Origin: Nitrospinaceae bacterium
GTDB taxonomy: Bacteria; Nitrospinota; Nitrospinia; Nitrospinales; JACRGP01
DNA: 56,729 bases
Assembly (NCBI GenBank): GCA_029261575.1
Contig: JAJDBD010000011.1
Location: 1-56,729 of the forward strand
Direction: 5' to 3'
Every line of letters starts with the position of its first letter. Positions within the stretch are counted from its first letter, which is position 1. This document shows positions 1 through 8,816 of the stretch, one piece after another. The position numbers and the translations under genes are program-made. A model generated the notes under the pieces. The model was not told where the DNA came from, ran no database searches, and saw only the letters and a list, made by a program, of their open reading frames with translations.

Positions 1-573
1 TTCCTGAAATACGGATTCCACTACCGCGCCGGCAAGACTTGCCAAATCGCGGATACCCGAGCCGTCGGCGCTATCGGAAACTTCAGGCGCCGCTTGCGCG
101 CCCTCTCCCTGAACGCCGCGTACCAGGGACGCCGCGGAGAAGGTTGTCGTCACCGTCTGTTGCAGGCTCAATTCGATTTCATCGATAACTCCCAAAGACT
201 GGCTGAGCGATTCCGCCGAGGCGAAGGCGTCGAACTCTTCTCCGGAAAAGAAATCCTCGGCGATGGTCGAAACCCGTCCGGCGAGTTCTTGAATGGCGGC
301 GAGTTCTTCTTCGTTCAAATCGCCTTCCACTGTCAGAGAATACTCAAACGCGGCGCGCGCTTCGGCGGAGAATTCCTCTTGTCTACTGCCGTCCGCAAAA
401 CGGGTCTGGCTGGCGGATTTCGAAAATCCCGCGCTCGCCCTCAAACTGAGAGTCACCTGATCGCCTTCCTCCGTTCGAAGGAATAGTTTTCCGGCGTTTT
501 GGACGTCGACGCTGACGGAGGCCTGTTGCCGGCTCGTCAATGCCAGATCGTTTTGAGTTTGCGTGATTTCCAT
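1..573 (-). CDS. Partial hypothetical protein, DUF5610-like
   Basis: An open minus-strand frame runs from an ATG at 573 to the window edge with no stop, so only about 191 N-terminal residues are visible. The middle contains 'YSLTVEGDLNEEELAAI' followed by a segment rich in Glu, Ala and Phe, which resembles the DUF5610 family of uncharacterised bacterial proteins. That assignment is from memory of the motif and has not been searched. The N-terminus is Gln/Thr rich with no signal peptide. There is no clear Shine-Dalgarno sequence. A sigma-28-type promoter at 653-679 points at this gene, which suggests that it belongs to the flagellar regulon like the flagellins 7 kb away. Confidence 0.6.
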   Translation of the reverse strand, partial: MEITQTQNDLALTSRQQASVSVDVQNAGKLFLRTEEGDQVTLSLRASAGFSKSASQTRFADGSRQEEFSAEARAAFEYSLTVEGDLNEEELAAIQELAGRVSTIAEDFFSGEEFDAFASAESLSQSLGVIDEIELSLQQTVTTTFSAASLVRGVQGEGAQAAPEVSDSADGSGIRDLASLAGAVVESVFQE

Positions 574-652
574 GATTCAATCCGTCGTGCTGAGAGCTAT
601 TTTCCTAATAAAACCGGGCCTTTACCGGTTTCAATGAAAATTAATACAGGGC

Positions 653-679
653 TTATCGGAAGAATCGACCCAAACATGA
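653..679 (-). promoter_or_regulatory. Sigma-28-type promoter for the partial gene at 1-573
   Basis: On the minus strand this reads TCATGTTT, 11 bases, TCCGATAA. The sigma-28 (FliA) consensus is TAAAGTTT-N11-GCCGATAA, so 6 of 8 and 7 of 8 positions match with exact spacing. The ATG at 573 lies about 75 bases downstream. The same pattern recurs upstream of the flagellins in this window. Confidence 0.6.
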
Positions 680-771
680 GAAAAAATTTTATTTATCCAG
701 AACGATGAAGTTTCCGTTAAGCTTTTAGGGTATGTTAAAATCTATACCGTATAAAGACCGGAATCTTTTAT

Positions 772-1425
772 ATGGCCGACTACGAACCATTATTTAGCGA
801 AGAAACCGCGCGGACTCTGGATTTCCGCAAAATCATCATTCGCAAGACGATCCAGATATCGCGCAGAAATCCACATTTGTCGGTGGAGGAACTGGTGGCA
901 ATGGTGGAGCGGGAGACCGTCAAGGCCTGCGATTTATGCGTGGAATCTTCTTACGACGATTCCAACCCCTACCTGCCCGGAAGATATTTTGTGCGCGACC
1001 AGCGGGAGGAGCGCCAGGACCATGTGGGGCGTTTTTTCCTCAACCAGATTCAAAAAAAATTACGCTACGGCAAATTAAAACCCTGCCTGACCGCCGTTTT
1101 CGCCCGCTCGGTGGGCTGGTTGTTGGGGCAGGACGCCTACGACAAATTTTCGCGACGGCTGGTGAAGTTGCTGGAGCAAAGTTACGACGAGGGGTTGACC
1201 TACGAAGAGGCTTTAAACACTAGCCCCGCCGGCGAGATCATGGACGAAATCCTTCTCCATTACGGTCGAGAGTTCGGCAGGTCCGTGGGTTTTGAATATC
1301 GGCTGAAAAATTATCTCGACGCCGCTTTGGTCAAATATCATACCGAGCACAAGGAGGAAACGGTTCATGTCGAACGGACCGTCAAGGAAGCTTACGACGA
1401 TTTCATCCGGCTCATGGGATTTTAA
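772..1425 (+). CDS. Hypothetical protein, first of two tandem paralogues
   Basis: A 217-residue soluble protein of unknown family, predicted to be mostly helical. It shares with the next gene an N-terminal segment (R(K)xIIxKxxxxxRRNxxL), the block 'HVGRFFLN', the block 'LGQDxYxKFS' and a 'TYEEAL' segment, so the two arose by duplication. The N-terminal part contains two Cys (ACDLC) that the paralogue lacks. No signal peptide or membrane segment is visible. It is followed 48 bp later by the paralogue on the same strand, which suggests co-transcription. I do not recognise a function. Confidence 0.75.
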   Translation: MADYEPLFSEETARTLDFRKIIIRKTIQISRRNPHLSVEELVAMVERETVKACDLCVESSYDDSNPYLPGRYFVRDQREERQDHVGRFFLNQIQKKLRYGKLKPCLTAVFARSVGWLLGQDAYDKFSRRLVKLLEQSYDEGLTYEEALNTSPAGEIMDEILLHYGREFGRSVGFEYRLKNYLDAALVKYHTEHKEETVHVERTVKEAYDDFIRLMGF

Positions 1426-1473
1426 AAAAAAACCGAAAAGAATAAAAGACTCTATTAAAAGGCTGTGTTTGTT

Positions 1474-2118
1474 ATGGCAAAACCTTTAAGCCAGGCGGGA
1501 TTCCTCAAAGCCCGCAAATCCATCATCGAAAAAATACTGGACGTCGCCCGCCGAAACCAGGATCTGGCGGACGAGGAGGTGTTCCAGATTGTTGAAAAGG
1601 AAACCAAGGTGATGTTCGATCTCCTGCAGCCTCCGCCCCCCGACGCTTCCGGCTCTGCGGAATCCAAACGGAACCTGCGGCGCGGAAAGGAAAGTCGAGC
1701 GGAACATGTCGGGCGGTTTTTTTTGAATTTGATGGAAGACCCCCTCCGGGACGCGGCAGTGGAACAGACCTTCATACCCGTTTTTGCGGATTCGGTTTAT
1801 TCGATGCTGGGGCAGGACGTCTACGAGAAGTTTTCAAAAAAAATCGACCAGCTACTGAAATTTGCCAAAGAAAAGAACTTCACCTACGAGCAGGCGCTGG
1901 ACAGCAAACCGGGGAAAGAAATCACCCAAAACATCATGACGCTGTATCGGGATGAAATGGCCAAATACAATAAATTTGCCGATCGCCTGAAAATCAAACT
2001 GGAATCGGCGATGATGGAAAACATGACCGAAGACCAACTCGCCTCGATCAATATTCAGGAATCGATCGACAAAGGTTACGCGGAGTTTGAAAAGTTGATC
2101 AACCAGGCCGCTTCCTGA
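1474..2118 (+). CDS. Hypothetical protein, second tandem paralogue
   Basis: A 214-residue paralogue of the preceding gene, sharing 'EHVGRFFLN', 'LGQDVYEKFSKK' and 'FTYEQAL'. The frame is open from a GTG at 1465, but AAAAGG at 1457-1462 is correctly spaced for the ATG at 1474, so I chose that start. The C-terminus ends in a helical region (ESIDKGYAEFEKLI) that aligns with VKEAYDDFIRLM of the first copy. No catalytic motif is visible. The gene ends 6 bp before the convergent rfbC stop. Function unknown. Confidence 0.75.
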   Translation: MAKPLSQAGFLKARKSIIEKILDVARRNQDLADEEVFQIVEKETKVMFDLLQPPPPDASGSAESKRNLRRGKESRAEHVGRFFLNLMEDPLRDAAVEQTFIPVFADSVYSMLGQDVYEKFSKKIDQLLKFAKEKNFTYEQALDSKPGKEITQNIMTLYRDEMAKYNKFADRLKIKLESAMMENMTEDQLASINIQESIDKGYAEFEKLINQAAS

Positions 2119-2124
2119 CCCGCC

Positions 2125-2673
2125 TTATTTATAATCCGGCAAATCTTCCAACTGCTTCAAACTGCCGAAAACCAGGTCCTTTTCCGAAAGAAGCGGATCT
2201 TTGATCGGCCAATCGATTCCGACGTCGGGAGCGTTCCAGATCAAACCCCTTTCATCCTCCGGCGAATAATAATCCGAGCATTTGTAGGTCGCCAGCACGG
2301 TATCGCTCAGAACGCAAAAACCGTGGGCGAAACCCGCGGGGATGTACAGTTGCAAAAAGTTTTCGCCGCTCAAAACCTTGCCCACCCATTTTCCAAAATT
2401 TGGCGAGCCTTTGCGAACGTCCACCGCCACGTCGAATATTTCCCCCTGAATCACCCTAATCAACTTGGTCTGCCCGCGGTTGATCTGGTAATGCAATCCT
2501 CTTAAAACCCCCCGGCTGGAATACGATTGGTTGTCCTGCACAAACTCGACGTCCACCCCGTGTTCCTGTAGGCTTTTCCGGGTGTAACTTTCAAAAAAGT
2601 ATCCGCGCGGATCCTGAAATACTTTTGGTTCCAGAAGCAATACTCCATCCAACTCTGTCTTGGTAATTTTCAT
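2125..2673 (-). CDS. rfbC: dTDP-4-dehydrorhamnose 3,5-epimerase
   Basis: 182 residues, the usual length for RmlC/RfbC. It catalyses epimerisation at C3 and C5 of dTDP-4-keto-6-deoxyglucose on the way to dTDP-L-rhamnose. Family motifs are clear: 'DPRGYFFESY' near the N-terminus, 'GVLRGLHYQ' carrying the catalytic His, and 'IPAGFAHGFCVLSDTV' in the cupin core. The frame is open upstream, but the ATG at 2673 has AGGACG just before it and gives the family N-terminus. It lies 115 bp downstream of the O-antigen-ligase-like gene on the same strand, which fits a role in surface polysaccharide. The other rhamnose genes are not in the window. Confidence 0.93.
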   Translation of the reverse strand: MKITKTELDGVLLLEPKVFQDPRGYFFESYTRKSLQEHGVDVEFVQDNQSYSSRGVLRGLHYQINRGQTKLIRVIQGEIFDVAVDVRKGSPNFGKWVGKVLSGENFLQLYIPAGFAHGFCVLSDTVLATYKCSDYYSPEDERGLIWNAPDVGIDWPIKDPLLSEKDLVFGSLKQLEDLPDYK

Positions 2674-2788
2674 GGCGTCCTGAATAGAAAAATTTGCGTG
2701 GGTTGATTTTAAAAATTTAAAACGGAGAACCACAGTATAACTTATTTCTCCGCCAGGAGAAAACCCGGAAAACCAATTTCGCGGGTCA

Positions 2789-4048
2789 TCAAGCTTCGTT
2801 TGGCAAGGGGTCGACAAAGGGAAGGGCCATAAGAAAATAAACCAGCATGGACACCTCGGAATCGTAAAAATTGACTTCAAAGAGTCCGCCGGAAAGAAAA
2901 CTCAACACCGCCGCCGCGCTGGCCAGATCCACCCAACGCTCCGGGCTTTCCCGGCCCCGCGCCGCCCGTCTCCGGTAAAGGCCCCAGAAAAATACCGCCC
3001 ATATCCAAAGCCAGGACCCCAGCCCCAGGACCCCGGCGTCCACCGCCAACTGCACGATGTTGCTATGCAGGCCCTTGTACCTTTCCAGAATGGCCCGGTG
3101 TTCCGGGTATTGCGGATAGACGGTATCCACGCACTTGAACCCGCAACCGACGACGGGATGATCTTTGAAAATGGCCCAGCCGCCTCTCCATAAAGCCGTC
3201 CTGGTAAGAAAAGTAGCGTCCTCCAAATTCGTAAAACTTTTCAGCCGATCCGCAACCGAGGCAGGGGAGGCCGCAATAATCAGCGCCACCAGAACCGGAA
3301 CGGCGAGCAACCAGCGCCATTGTTTCAGAAAAATCAGGAACGCCAGACCCGTAATAAAACCCAACCAGGCCTGTCGGGTCAACGTCATTAACAGGCAAAG
3401 ACCCAAAAGCCCCACCGCCGCTCCCGACCCGACCGGACTCCTGCGGCAGAACAACAGACGGCTGAGCGCGGCCATTCCCACCAGCATGAGCAAACCGGCA
3501 AAGGTCATGTAAACGCTCATGGTTCCTTCCACGCGAGTCAGTTTGGAGACGCCCTCGGAAATCGCTTGATAAAACCCGTACAAGGTCGCCAGACACGCGA
3601 CGACAATCAGCAGATTTAAAAAAAATTCCTGCGGACGAAGCCCCTGCAATTTTCTACGAATCGCGCCGTCCCAACGGGAAATAAAATCCATGGGAATCGA
3701 CCGGGAGATCCATTCCCAAATCTCCAAAGGGCGGACCAGGGTCAGGCAATTGACCGCCCAGAAAAAAATTAAAATCTGCAGAAGTTTTTTGCAAGACTTG
3801 AGACTTCCCGCAGGGTCCGCCCCCAGAACCGAAGCCAGCAGGCAGGCGAAAATAAAAACCGCGAACGGCAGGCCGATGGGCCAGCGCAGGCGCGCCCAAC
3901 CTTTTGTCCAATGCGTTTTCAGCAACCAGGCGATTCCCCCAATCCCGCAGGCGATCTGCGTGACGCTGATGGAAAACAACGAAAAAACGGCGAATAGAAT
4001 CAGAGAGCCGATAATCACGCGATCCAGAATAATAATTTTTCCCTGCAT
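2789..4048 (-). CDS. O-antigen ligase/polymerase family membrane protein
   Basis: 419 residues with about ten hydrophobic segments and a large periplasmic loop near residues 275-330 containing 'RTALWRGGWAIFKDHPVVGCGFKCV' type sequence. The 'HPVVGxG' motif marks the Wzy_C/WaaL superfamily (O-antigen ligase, polymerase, or flagellin O-glycosyl ligases). The protein would move a lipid-linked glycan or polymerise it at the outer face of the inner membrane. A second, separate member of this superfamily lies at 45795-47150 inside the polysaccharide locus. This copy sits with rfbC, so it may act on LPS instead. Ligase and polymerase cannot be distinguished by eye. Confidence 0.85.
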   Translation of the reverse strand: MQGKIIILDRVIIGSLILFAVFSLFSISVTQIACGIGGIAWLLKTHWTKGWARLRWPIGLPFAVFIFACLLASVLGADPAGSLKSCKKLLQILIFFWAVNCLTLVRPLEIWEWISRSIPMDFISRWDGAIRRKLQGLRPQEFFLNLLIVVACLATLYGFYQAISEGVSKLTRVEGTMSVYMTFAGLLMLVGMAALSRLLFCRRSPVGSGAAVGLLGLCLLMTLTRQAWLGFITGLAFLIFLKQWRWLLAVPVLVALIIAASPASVADRLKSFTNLEDATFLTRTALWRGGWAIFKDHPVVGCGFKCVDTVYPQYPEHRAILERYKGLHSNIVQLAVDAGVLGLGSWLWIWAVFFWGLYRRRAARGRESPERWVDLASAAAVLSFLSGGLFEVNFYDSEVSMLVYFLMALPFVDPLPNEA

Positions 4049-4272
4049 GGAATGGAGTCTCTGAAATTTCAGAAATTGGCAAAAACAAACGCCGCCTCAA
4101 ACTGTAAAAACTTTCGCCGAATTATATGCCGGGAGCTTTTTTTTGGCAAACTCCGAAACCTCCAAAACCCTTTTCTGATTTCCGCCCGCACGGAACTTGC
4201 GTTGACGGCACAGCTCCTTCTCCTTATAATCCCTGTCTCTATAACCAACCTTTAGACATTGAAAATTTTTCC

Positions 4273-5007
4273 ATGAAAATTATTCCCGCTGTAGACGTCA
4301 AAGGCGGCAAATGCGTTCGCCTCAAACAGGGCAGGGCCGATCAGGAAACCGTTTACTCCGACGATCCCTTGGAAATGGCTCTCCACTGGGACGAACAGGA
4401 CGCCCGACTGATCCATATCGTCGATCTGGACGGCGCCTTCGACGGCAAACCGGTCAATCTGGAATTGATCAAAAATATTGTTTACAACTGCTCGGTCGAC
4501 GTCCAGGTCGGCGGCGGAATCCGGTCGCTGGAAACCATCGAGGCGTACCTGAAAGCCGGGGCCTACCGGGTTATCCTGGGAACCGTGGCGCAAAAGGATC
4601 CGGCGTTTGTCGAAACCGCCTGCCAACGCTTTCCCGGAAAAATCATGGTCGGTATTGACGCGATGGACGGACAGGTAGCGATCAAAGGCTGGGTGGAAGT
4701 CACCTCGCAAAAAGCCGGCGACCTCGCGCAAAAACTCGAACCCCTCGGCGTCGCGGGTTTCATCTACACCGACATCAGCCGGGACGGCATGATGCAGGGT
4801 CCGAACCTCGAGAGCCTCAAATCGTTTGCCTCCGCCACAAGCAAACCCATCGTCGCCTCCGGGGGAGTCAGCCAGCTTCACGACGTCGCCAATATTGCGA
4901 AATTAAAACTGGATCAAATCGAAGGAATGATCGTCGGCAAGGCGCTGTACGACAAAAGCTTCACCTATAAAGAAGCCGTGAAGGAACTCGAAGCCCATGC
5001 TGGCTAA
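4273..5007 (+). CDS. hisA: HisA, phosphoribosylformimino-AICAR-phosphate isomerase
   Basis: 244 residues; catalyses the Amadori isomerisation of ProFAR to PRFAR in histidine synthesis. It is a beta/alpha barrel with half-barrel repeats: catalytic Asp8 in 'IPAVDVKGG', '[10 protein letters not shown]' and 'VILGTVAQ' in the first half, and the second acid in 'GIDAMDG'. '[14 protein letters not shown]' and 'ASGGVS' are the phosphate-binding parts of the second half. The frame is open from 4126, but the ATG at 4273 gives the family N-terminus. It overlaps hisF by 11 bp, as in many his operons. Confidence 0.95.
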   Translation: MKIIPAVDVKGGKCVRLKQGRADQETVYSDDPLEMALHWDEQDARLIHIVDLDGAFDGKPVNLELIKNIVYNCSVDVQVGGGIRSLETIEAYLKAGAYRVILGTVAQKDPAFVETACQRFPGKIMVGIDAMDGQVAIKGWVEVTSQKAGDLAQKLEPLGVAGFIYTDISRDGMMQGPNLESLKSFASATSKPIVASGGVSQLHDVANIAKLKLDQIEGMIVGKALYDKSFTYKEAVKELEAHAG

Positions 5008-5833
5008 TCGCGTCATTCCCTGTCTGGACGTCAAGGACGGCCGCGTGGTCAAGGGCGTCAACTTCGTGAACCTGCGCGACGCGGGCGATCCTGTGGAAAT
5101 CGCCGAGGCTTACGATCGGGAAGGCGCGGACGAGTTGACGTTTCTGGACATCACCGCCTCCCACGAAAACCGGAAAACCATTCTGGACGTCGTGGCGAAA
5201 ACGGCGGAGAAAGTTTTCATGCCGCTCACCGTCGGCGGCGGGGTGCGCGTCCTGGAAGATATCCGCAACCTGCTCAAGGCGGGCGCTGACAAAGTAGCGA
5301 TCAATACCGCCGCCGTGGGCCGGCCCGAATTTGTTCGGGAAGCGGCGGAACGATTTGGAAGCCAGTGCATCGTGGTCGCCGTCGACGCCAAACAGGCGCA
5401 GGACGCCGCGGCCGCAACCGGAGTCGATCTTGAATGGCGCGACCGCCATCCGGAGCAATTCATTTCGCTCGAAGACGATTTGCCCGTCTGGGAAGTTTAC
5501 ACGCACGGCGGGAGAAAGCCGATGGGCATTCACGTCGTGCGCTGGGCGCAATTGATGGAGTCCTATGGGGCGGGGGAAATTCTGCTGACCAGCATGGACC
5601 GCGACGGAACCAAACAGGGGTACGACAACCGGCTCAACCGGGCGATTGCCGACGCGGTGGGTATCCCGCTGGTGGCTTCCGGCGGCGCGGGAACGTTGAA
5701 GCATCTCTACGAAGCCATTGACGAGGGCCGCGCCAACGCGGTTCTTGCCGCTTCGATTTTCCACTTCAAGGAATTCACCATCCGGGAAACCAAGGAATAT
5801 CTGCGCTCCAGAGGCGCGCCCGTCCGGCTGTAA
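4997..5833 (+). CDS. hisF: HisF, imidazole glycerol phosphate synthase cyclase subunit, with an insertion
   Basis: 278 residues against about 253 for the family. It is the cyclase half of the HisF-HisH complex that makes imidazole glycerol phosphate and AICAR. Catalytic Asp11 ('CLDVKDG') and Asp130 ('VVAVDAK') are at canonical positions, and 'GGGVR', '[13 protein letters not shown]' and 'ASGGAG' are present. The extra ~25 residues lie directly after Asp130, between 'DAK' and '[11 protein letters not shown]', in a loop near the active-site face. The stretch is Ala/Asp/Glu rich and in frame. It overlaps hisA by 11 bp, so the two are probably translationally coupled. No hisH is in the window. 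Confidence 0.94.
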   Translation: MLANRVIPCLDVKDGRVVKGVNFVNLRDAGDPVEIAEAYDREGADELTFLDITASHENRKTILDVVAKTAEKVFMPLTVGGGVRVLEDIRNLLKAGADKVAINTAAVGRPEFVREAAERFGSQCIVVAVDAKQAQDAAAATGVDLEWRDRHPEQFISLEDDLPVWEVYTHGGRKPMGIHVVRWAQLMESYGAGEILLTSMDRDGTKQGYDNRLNRAIADAVGIPLVASGGAGTLKHLYEAIDEGRANAVLAASIFHFKEFTIRETKEYLRSRGAPVRL

Positions 5834-5840
5834 CTTTTCT

Positions 5841-6779
5841 TCAGACCACGCCGCAATTTTCCAGAGTCAGGGATTTTTCATCCGCGTCCAAAACGGCAGG
5901 CGTCCCCAATGGCATCGTCCAGATTTCCTTGCCATGGCCGATGGGCAGATGCGTCAATATCGGGAAAGCCTCGTCCTTGAAAACGTCTCCGATCACGTCG
6001 TCCAGAGTCCACTTCGCCCCACGCGGAGGCTGGCAATTGACCATCTCGCCAAACGCGATTCCCCGGACGTTTTTAAATTTCCCCGCCTCCTTCAATTGCC
6101 ACAACATCCCGTCGATCCGGTAAGGCGCTTCGTTCACGTCCTCGATCAACAAAATCCGGTTGCGGGTTTCAATTTCCCATGAAGTTTTCAACGACCGGCA
6201 GAGCAGGGTCAGGCATCCTCCAACGATAACTCCTTTTGCCTTGCCGGGATGGATCGCACGGGCTTGTTTCGTCGCGAGACGTTTGGCCGCAACCGATCCC
6301 GTAAGCAAATTTAAAAACTGTTTGCGCGATTGCGTCATGGGAGCGCGCCCAAAACTGCCCGCGACCATGGGACCGTGAAAAGCGACCAGCGAACATTTCT
6401 GCAACAGATATAATAGAAGGACGGTGGCGTCGCTGGACCCGACGAATATTTTTGGATTCTTGCGAATGACGGACGGTTTGAGGAAAGGCAGAATCCGGTT
6501 GGCTCCGTAGCCGCCGCGCGCGCATAGGATGGCCTTGATTTCGGGATCGGCAAACATCGCCATTAAATCCCCGGCCCGGTCCTCGTCGCTTCCCGCCATG
6601 TAGCGTCGGCGCGCCAAAACGGAATTTCCCAGCCGGGGACGAAATCCCATCTTCTCCAAAACCCGCAAGCCTTTTTCCAGGCTTTCGCGTTCCACAACGC
6701 CCGCCGGGGCGATCACGCCAACGGTATCCCCCTTACAAAGCTTTTTGGGGCGAAGCGGTTTAGTAGAGGGTTTGGCCAT
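5841..6779 (-). CDS. LD-carboxypeptidase, S66 family
   Basis: 312 residues of the LdcA/MccF family, cytoplasmic serine peptidases. LdcA removes the terminal D-Ala from murein tetrapeptides during recycling; MccF cleaves microcin C-type peptide-nucleotides. The nucleophile Ser lies in 'FVGSSDAT', the Glu in 'LLIEDVNEAPYRIDG' and the His in 'LPIGHGKE'. 'LCARGGYGANRIL' and 'AFHGPM' are family signatures. No signal peptide is present. It converges with hisF, leaving only 7 bp between the stops. Murein recycling is the default; a self-immunity role cannot be excluded. Confidence 0.9.
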   Translation of the reverse strand: MAKPSTKPLRPKKLCKGDTVGVIAPAGVVERESLEKGLRVLEKMGFRPRLGNSVLARRRYMAGSDEDRAGDLMAMFADPEIKAILCARGGYGANRILPFLKPSVIRKNPKIFVGSSDATVLLLYLLQKCSLVAFHGPMVAGSFGRAPMTQSRKQFLNLLTGSVAAKRLATKQARAIHPGKAKGVIVGGCLTLLCRSLKTSWEIETRNRILLIEDVNEAPYRIDGMLWQLKEAGKFKNVRGIAFGEMVNCQPPRGAKWTLDDVIGDVFKDEAFPILTHLPIGHGKEIWTMPLGTPAVLDADEKSLTLENCGVV

Positions 6780-6849
6780 TTCAATTTTTCGAATAATAGA
6801 TACAATATAATTTCTTCGTTTATTTCAGGTCTACTATTCCAAGTCTACC

Positions 6850-7596
6850 ATGCCAGATCAAATCGCCGCCATCATTCAAGCCCGCACAGGCTCCACGCGC
6901 TTTCCGGGGAAAGTTTTGCATCCCCTCGCGGGCAAACCCTTGCTGGAGCATATTATCAAAAGAATTCGGCAAGTACCATTAATCCGGCGAACGGTGGTGG
7001 CCCTGCCCGAAGGGCCTGATGAAGACCCGCTGGAGGAGCTGGCAAAAAATTGCGGAGCCGACGTCGCCAGAGGACCGGAGGAAGACGTGCTCCAACGGTT
7101 CATCATCGCCGGAGACGAGATCGCCGCGCGACATATTATAAGAATCTGCTCCGACTGCCCTCTGCTGGATATTCCTCTTCTGGCGTCCCTTGCCGAAACC
7201 CATTTAAACCAGGACGCCGATTACACGTTTGTCCGTGGGACTTATCCGCTAGGCGTCGGCGCGGAAGCCGCCCGCCTGGACTCCCTCAAGCAAATCGCCT
7301 CGTCAACCGCTGAACCCAAGTACCGGGAACACGTGACCACTTATTTTCACGATCATCCCCAGGATTTTAAAATTGAGCAAATCGATCCGCCGGATTATTT
7401 AAAGGGCAAGGACTTTCGCCTGACCGTGGATACCGACCTGGACATGCAAGTCGTCGAAACGCTATACAATGAACTGTACGATCCCGCCGCCGGTCTTGTC
7501 GACCTGCCCTCTGCCATCGCTTACCTGGAAAGCCGTCCCGAAATCGCCCGCCTCAATGCCGACGTCGTTCAAAAGGACTGGCGTCTGCAAAAATAA
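6850..7596 (+). CDS. SpsF/NeuA-type cytidylyltransferase-like nucleotidyltransferase
   Basis: 248 residues. The N-terminal 'IIQARTGSTRFPGKVL' is the nucleotide-binding loop of the CMP-sugar cytidylyltransferase superfamily (SpsF, NeuA, KdsB). 'RICSDCPLLD' is the metal-binding segment and 'LRLTVDTxxD' appears here as 'FRLTVDTDLDM'. Members activate acidic sugars as CMP-sugars, including those used to glycosylate flagellin. It sits immediately upstream of four flagellin genes, with the first sigma-28-type promoter starting 17 bp after its stop. A role in flagellin or surface glycosylation is therefore an inference from position. The substrate is not evident. Confidence 0.85.
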   Translation: MPDQIAAIIQARTGSTRFPGKVLHPLAGKPLLEHIIKRIRQVPLIRRTVVALPEGPDEDPLEELAKNCGADVARGPEEDVLQRFIIAGDEIAARHIIRICSDCPLLDIPLLASLAETHLNQDADYTFVRGTYPLGVGAEAARLDSLKQIASSTAEPKYREHVTTYFHDHPQDFKIEQIDPPDYLKGKDFRLTVDTDLDMQVVETLYNELYDPAAGLVDLPSAIAYLESRPEIARLNADVVQKDWRLQK

Positions 7597-7612
7597 TTTT
7601 TATTCTCCCGCC

Positions 7613-7639
7613 TAAAGTTTTAACCAGACCGTCCGTTAT
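7613..7639 (+). promoter_or_regulatory. Sigma-28-type promoter, flagellin 1
   Basis: TAAAGTTT, 11 bases, TCCGTTAT: a perfect -35 element and correct spacing, with the CCG core of the -10 kept. The flagellin 1 start codon is 187 bases further on, giving an unusually long leader. Confidence 0.7.
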
Positions 7640-7744
7640 AGGCCTTGAGGCTAAAACTACCCAAGGTTAATTTGAAAGCTGAAAAGGGGCTTGTCAAAGT
7701 AGCGGCGGGGAAAATTAAGAAAATTAGGGGAAAGAGTTCCATCG

Positions 7745-7759
7745 ACCGCTGGAGGCGGT
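7745..7759 (+). promoter_or_regulatory. CsrA-type GGA hairpin in the flagellin 1 leader
   Basis: ACCGC-TGGAG-GCGGT forms a perfect 5-bp stem with GGA in a five-base loop, the classic shape of a CsrA/RsmA site. A second GGA overlaps the Shine-Dalgarno region (GGTGGAGGA at 7811-7819). Two-site architecture like this controls flagellin translation in known CsrA-FliW systems. Whether this organism has CsrA is not shown in the window. Confidence 0.5.
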
Positions 7760-7825
7760 TGGAGAAACTCGATGAAGACGGCTCCGCGCCAATTCCCCGC
7801 TCAACTCAAGGTGGAGGACTGAACC

Positions 7826-8713
7826 ATGCCCATTCGAATCTTCAATAACATTCCGTCTCTCAGCGCGCAAAGAATCCTGGGAAATAACAACGACAGGCTG
7901 GCCCAATCGGTGGAGCGGATTGCCTCCGGCATTCGCATCAACCGAGGCGGCGACGACGCGGCGGGTCTGGCGATATCCGAGGGTTTGCGCTCCGACATTC
8001 GCGCTTTGCGCCAAGCGGTGCGCAACGCCAACGACGGCATTTCGCTTATCAACGTTGCCGAAGGCGCTCTCAACGAACAATCCGGGATACTGATTCGTCT
8101 TCGGGAACTGGCGTCCCAGGCCGCCACGGGAACCGTCGGATCCACGGAACGCCAAACCATTCAACTGGAGTTCAACCAGTTGAGAAATGAACTCGACCGG
8201 ATCACCAGCACGACGGAATTCAACGGGCAGGGTCTTATCGACGGCAATTTGAGCGTGGCCGCTTCCGCCGTTATCATTCAAATCGGAGTCGACAACACTG
8301 CCAACAGCCGGATCGACCTCAATCAGGAAATCGATTTGACGGCGATCAGCTCAACCACTCTGGCGACCACGTCCACCAGCAACAACGTAACGGTGGGAAC
8401 CCTGTTGTCCAACCTTTCCGTCACCTCGGCTTCGGAGGCGTTGACCTCGCTGGGGGCTATTAACGATTACCTGGATCAGGTGACGTCGGCGCGCGGTAAG
8501 GTGGGCGCGGTGCAAAACCGTCTTGTGCGGTCCATCGCCAACCTGTCTATCGGCGTCGAGAACCTGCAAGCGGCGGAATCCGCCATTCGGGACGCGGACA
8601 TTGCGGAAGAGGTTGCTTTGCTCACTAGAAATCAGATTCTGGTGCAGACCTCCACGGCAATGGTCGGACAGGCCAACCTGATTCCTCAATCGATCCTGCA
8701 ATTGCTCGCTTGA
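7826..8713 (+). CDS. Flagellin 1
   Basis: 295 residues with the conserved flagellin N-terminal D0/D1 (residues ~4-140, 'RINRGGDDAAGLAISEGLRSDIRALRQA') and C-terminal D1/D0 ('NLQAAESAIRDADIAEE...QANLIPQSIL'). The central part is short, so there is no large D2/D3 domain. It is nearly identical to the next two genes. GGTGGAGG lies 7 bases before the ATG. It has its own sigma-28-type promoter and a strong terminator hairpin at 8731-8762. It is secreted through the flagellar export apparatus and polymerised into the filament. The N-terminus 'MPIRIFNNIPSL' lacks a cleavable signal, as expected. Confidence 0.97.
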   Translation: MPIRIFNNIPSLSAQRILGNNNDRLAQSVERIASGIRINRGGDDAAGLAISEGLRSDIRALRQAVRNANDGISLINVAEGALNEQSGILIRLRELASQAATGTVGSTERQTIQLEFNQLRNELDRITSTTEFNGQGLIDGNLSVAASAVIIQIGVDNTANSRIDLNQEIDLTAISSTTLATTSTSNNVTVGTLLSNLSVTSASEALTSLGAINDYLDQVTSARGKVGAVQNRLVRSIANLSIGVENLQAAESAIRDADIAEEVALLTRNQILVQTSTAMVGQANLIPQSILQLLA

Positions 8714-8730
8714 TCGATCATTCAATTTTG

Positions 8731-8762
8731 ACGATGGGCCGGGGTTAAACCTGGCCCATCGT
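8731..8762 (+). terminator. Terminator hairpin after flagellin 1
   Basis: ACGATGGGCC and GGCCCATCGT form a perfect 10-bp stem with a 12-base loop starting 18 bases after the stop codon. Only a short T run follows, so efficiency is uncertain, but the stem is very stable. Confidence 0.7.
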
Positions 8763-8816
8763 TTGAAACCTCTCCATTCTCTTCCGCCACTCCCGCAAAT
8801 TTCTTAAAAGAAAAAT

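Noticed and set aside
4997-5833. HisF as a WbpG/PseA-linked paralogue for sugar amidination
   Set aside because: It overlaps hisA directly and has all canonical histidine-pathway motifs; no amidotransferase of that type is nearby.
7645-7848. 67-codon plus-strand frame between the SpsF-like gene and flagellin 1
   Set aside because: It overlaps the flagellin 1 start, has no ribosome-binding site and occupies the flagellin leader downstream of the sigma-28-type promoter.
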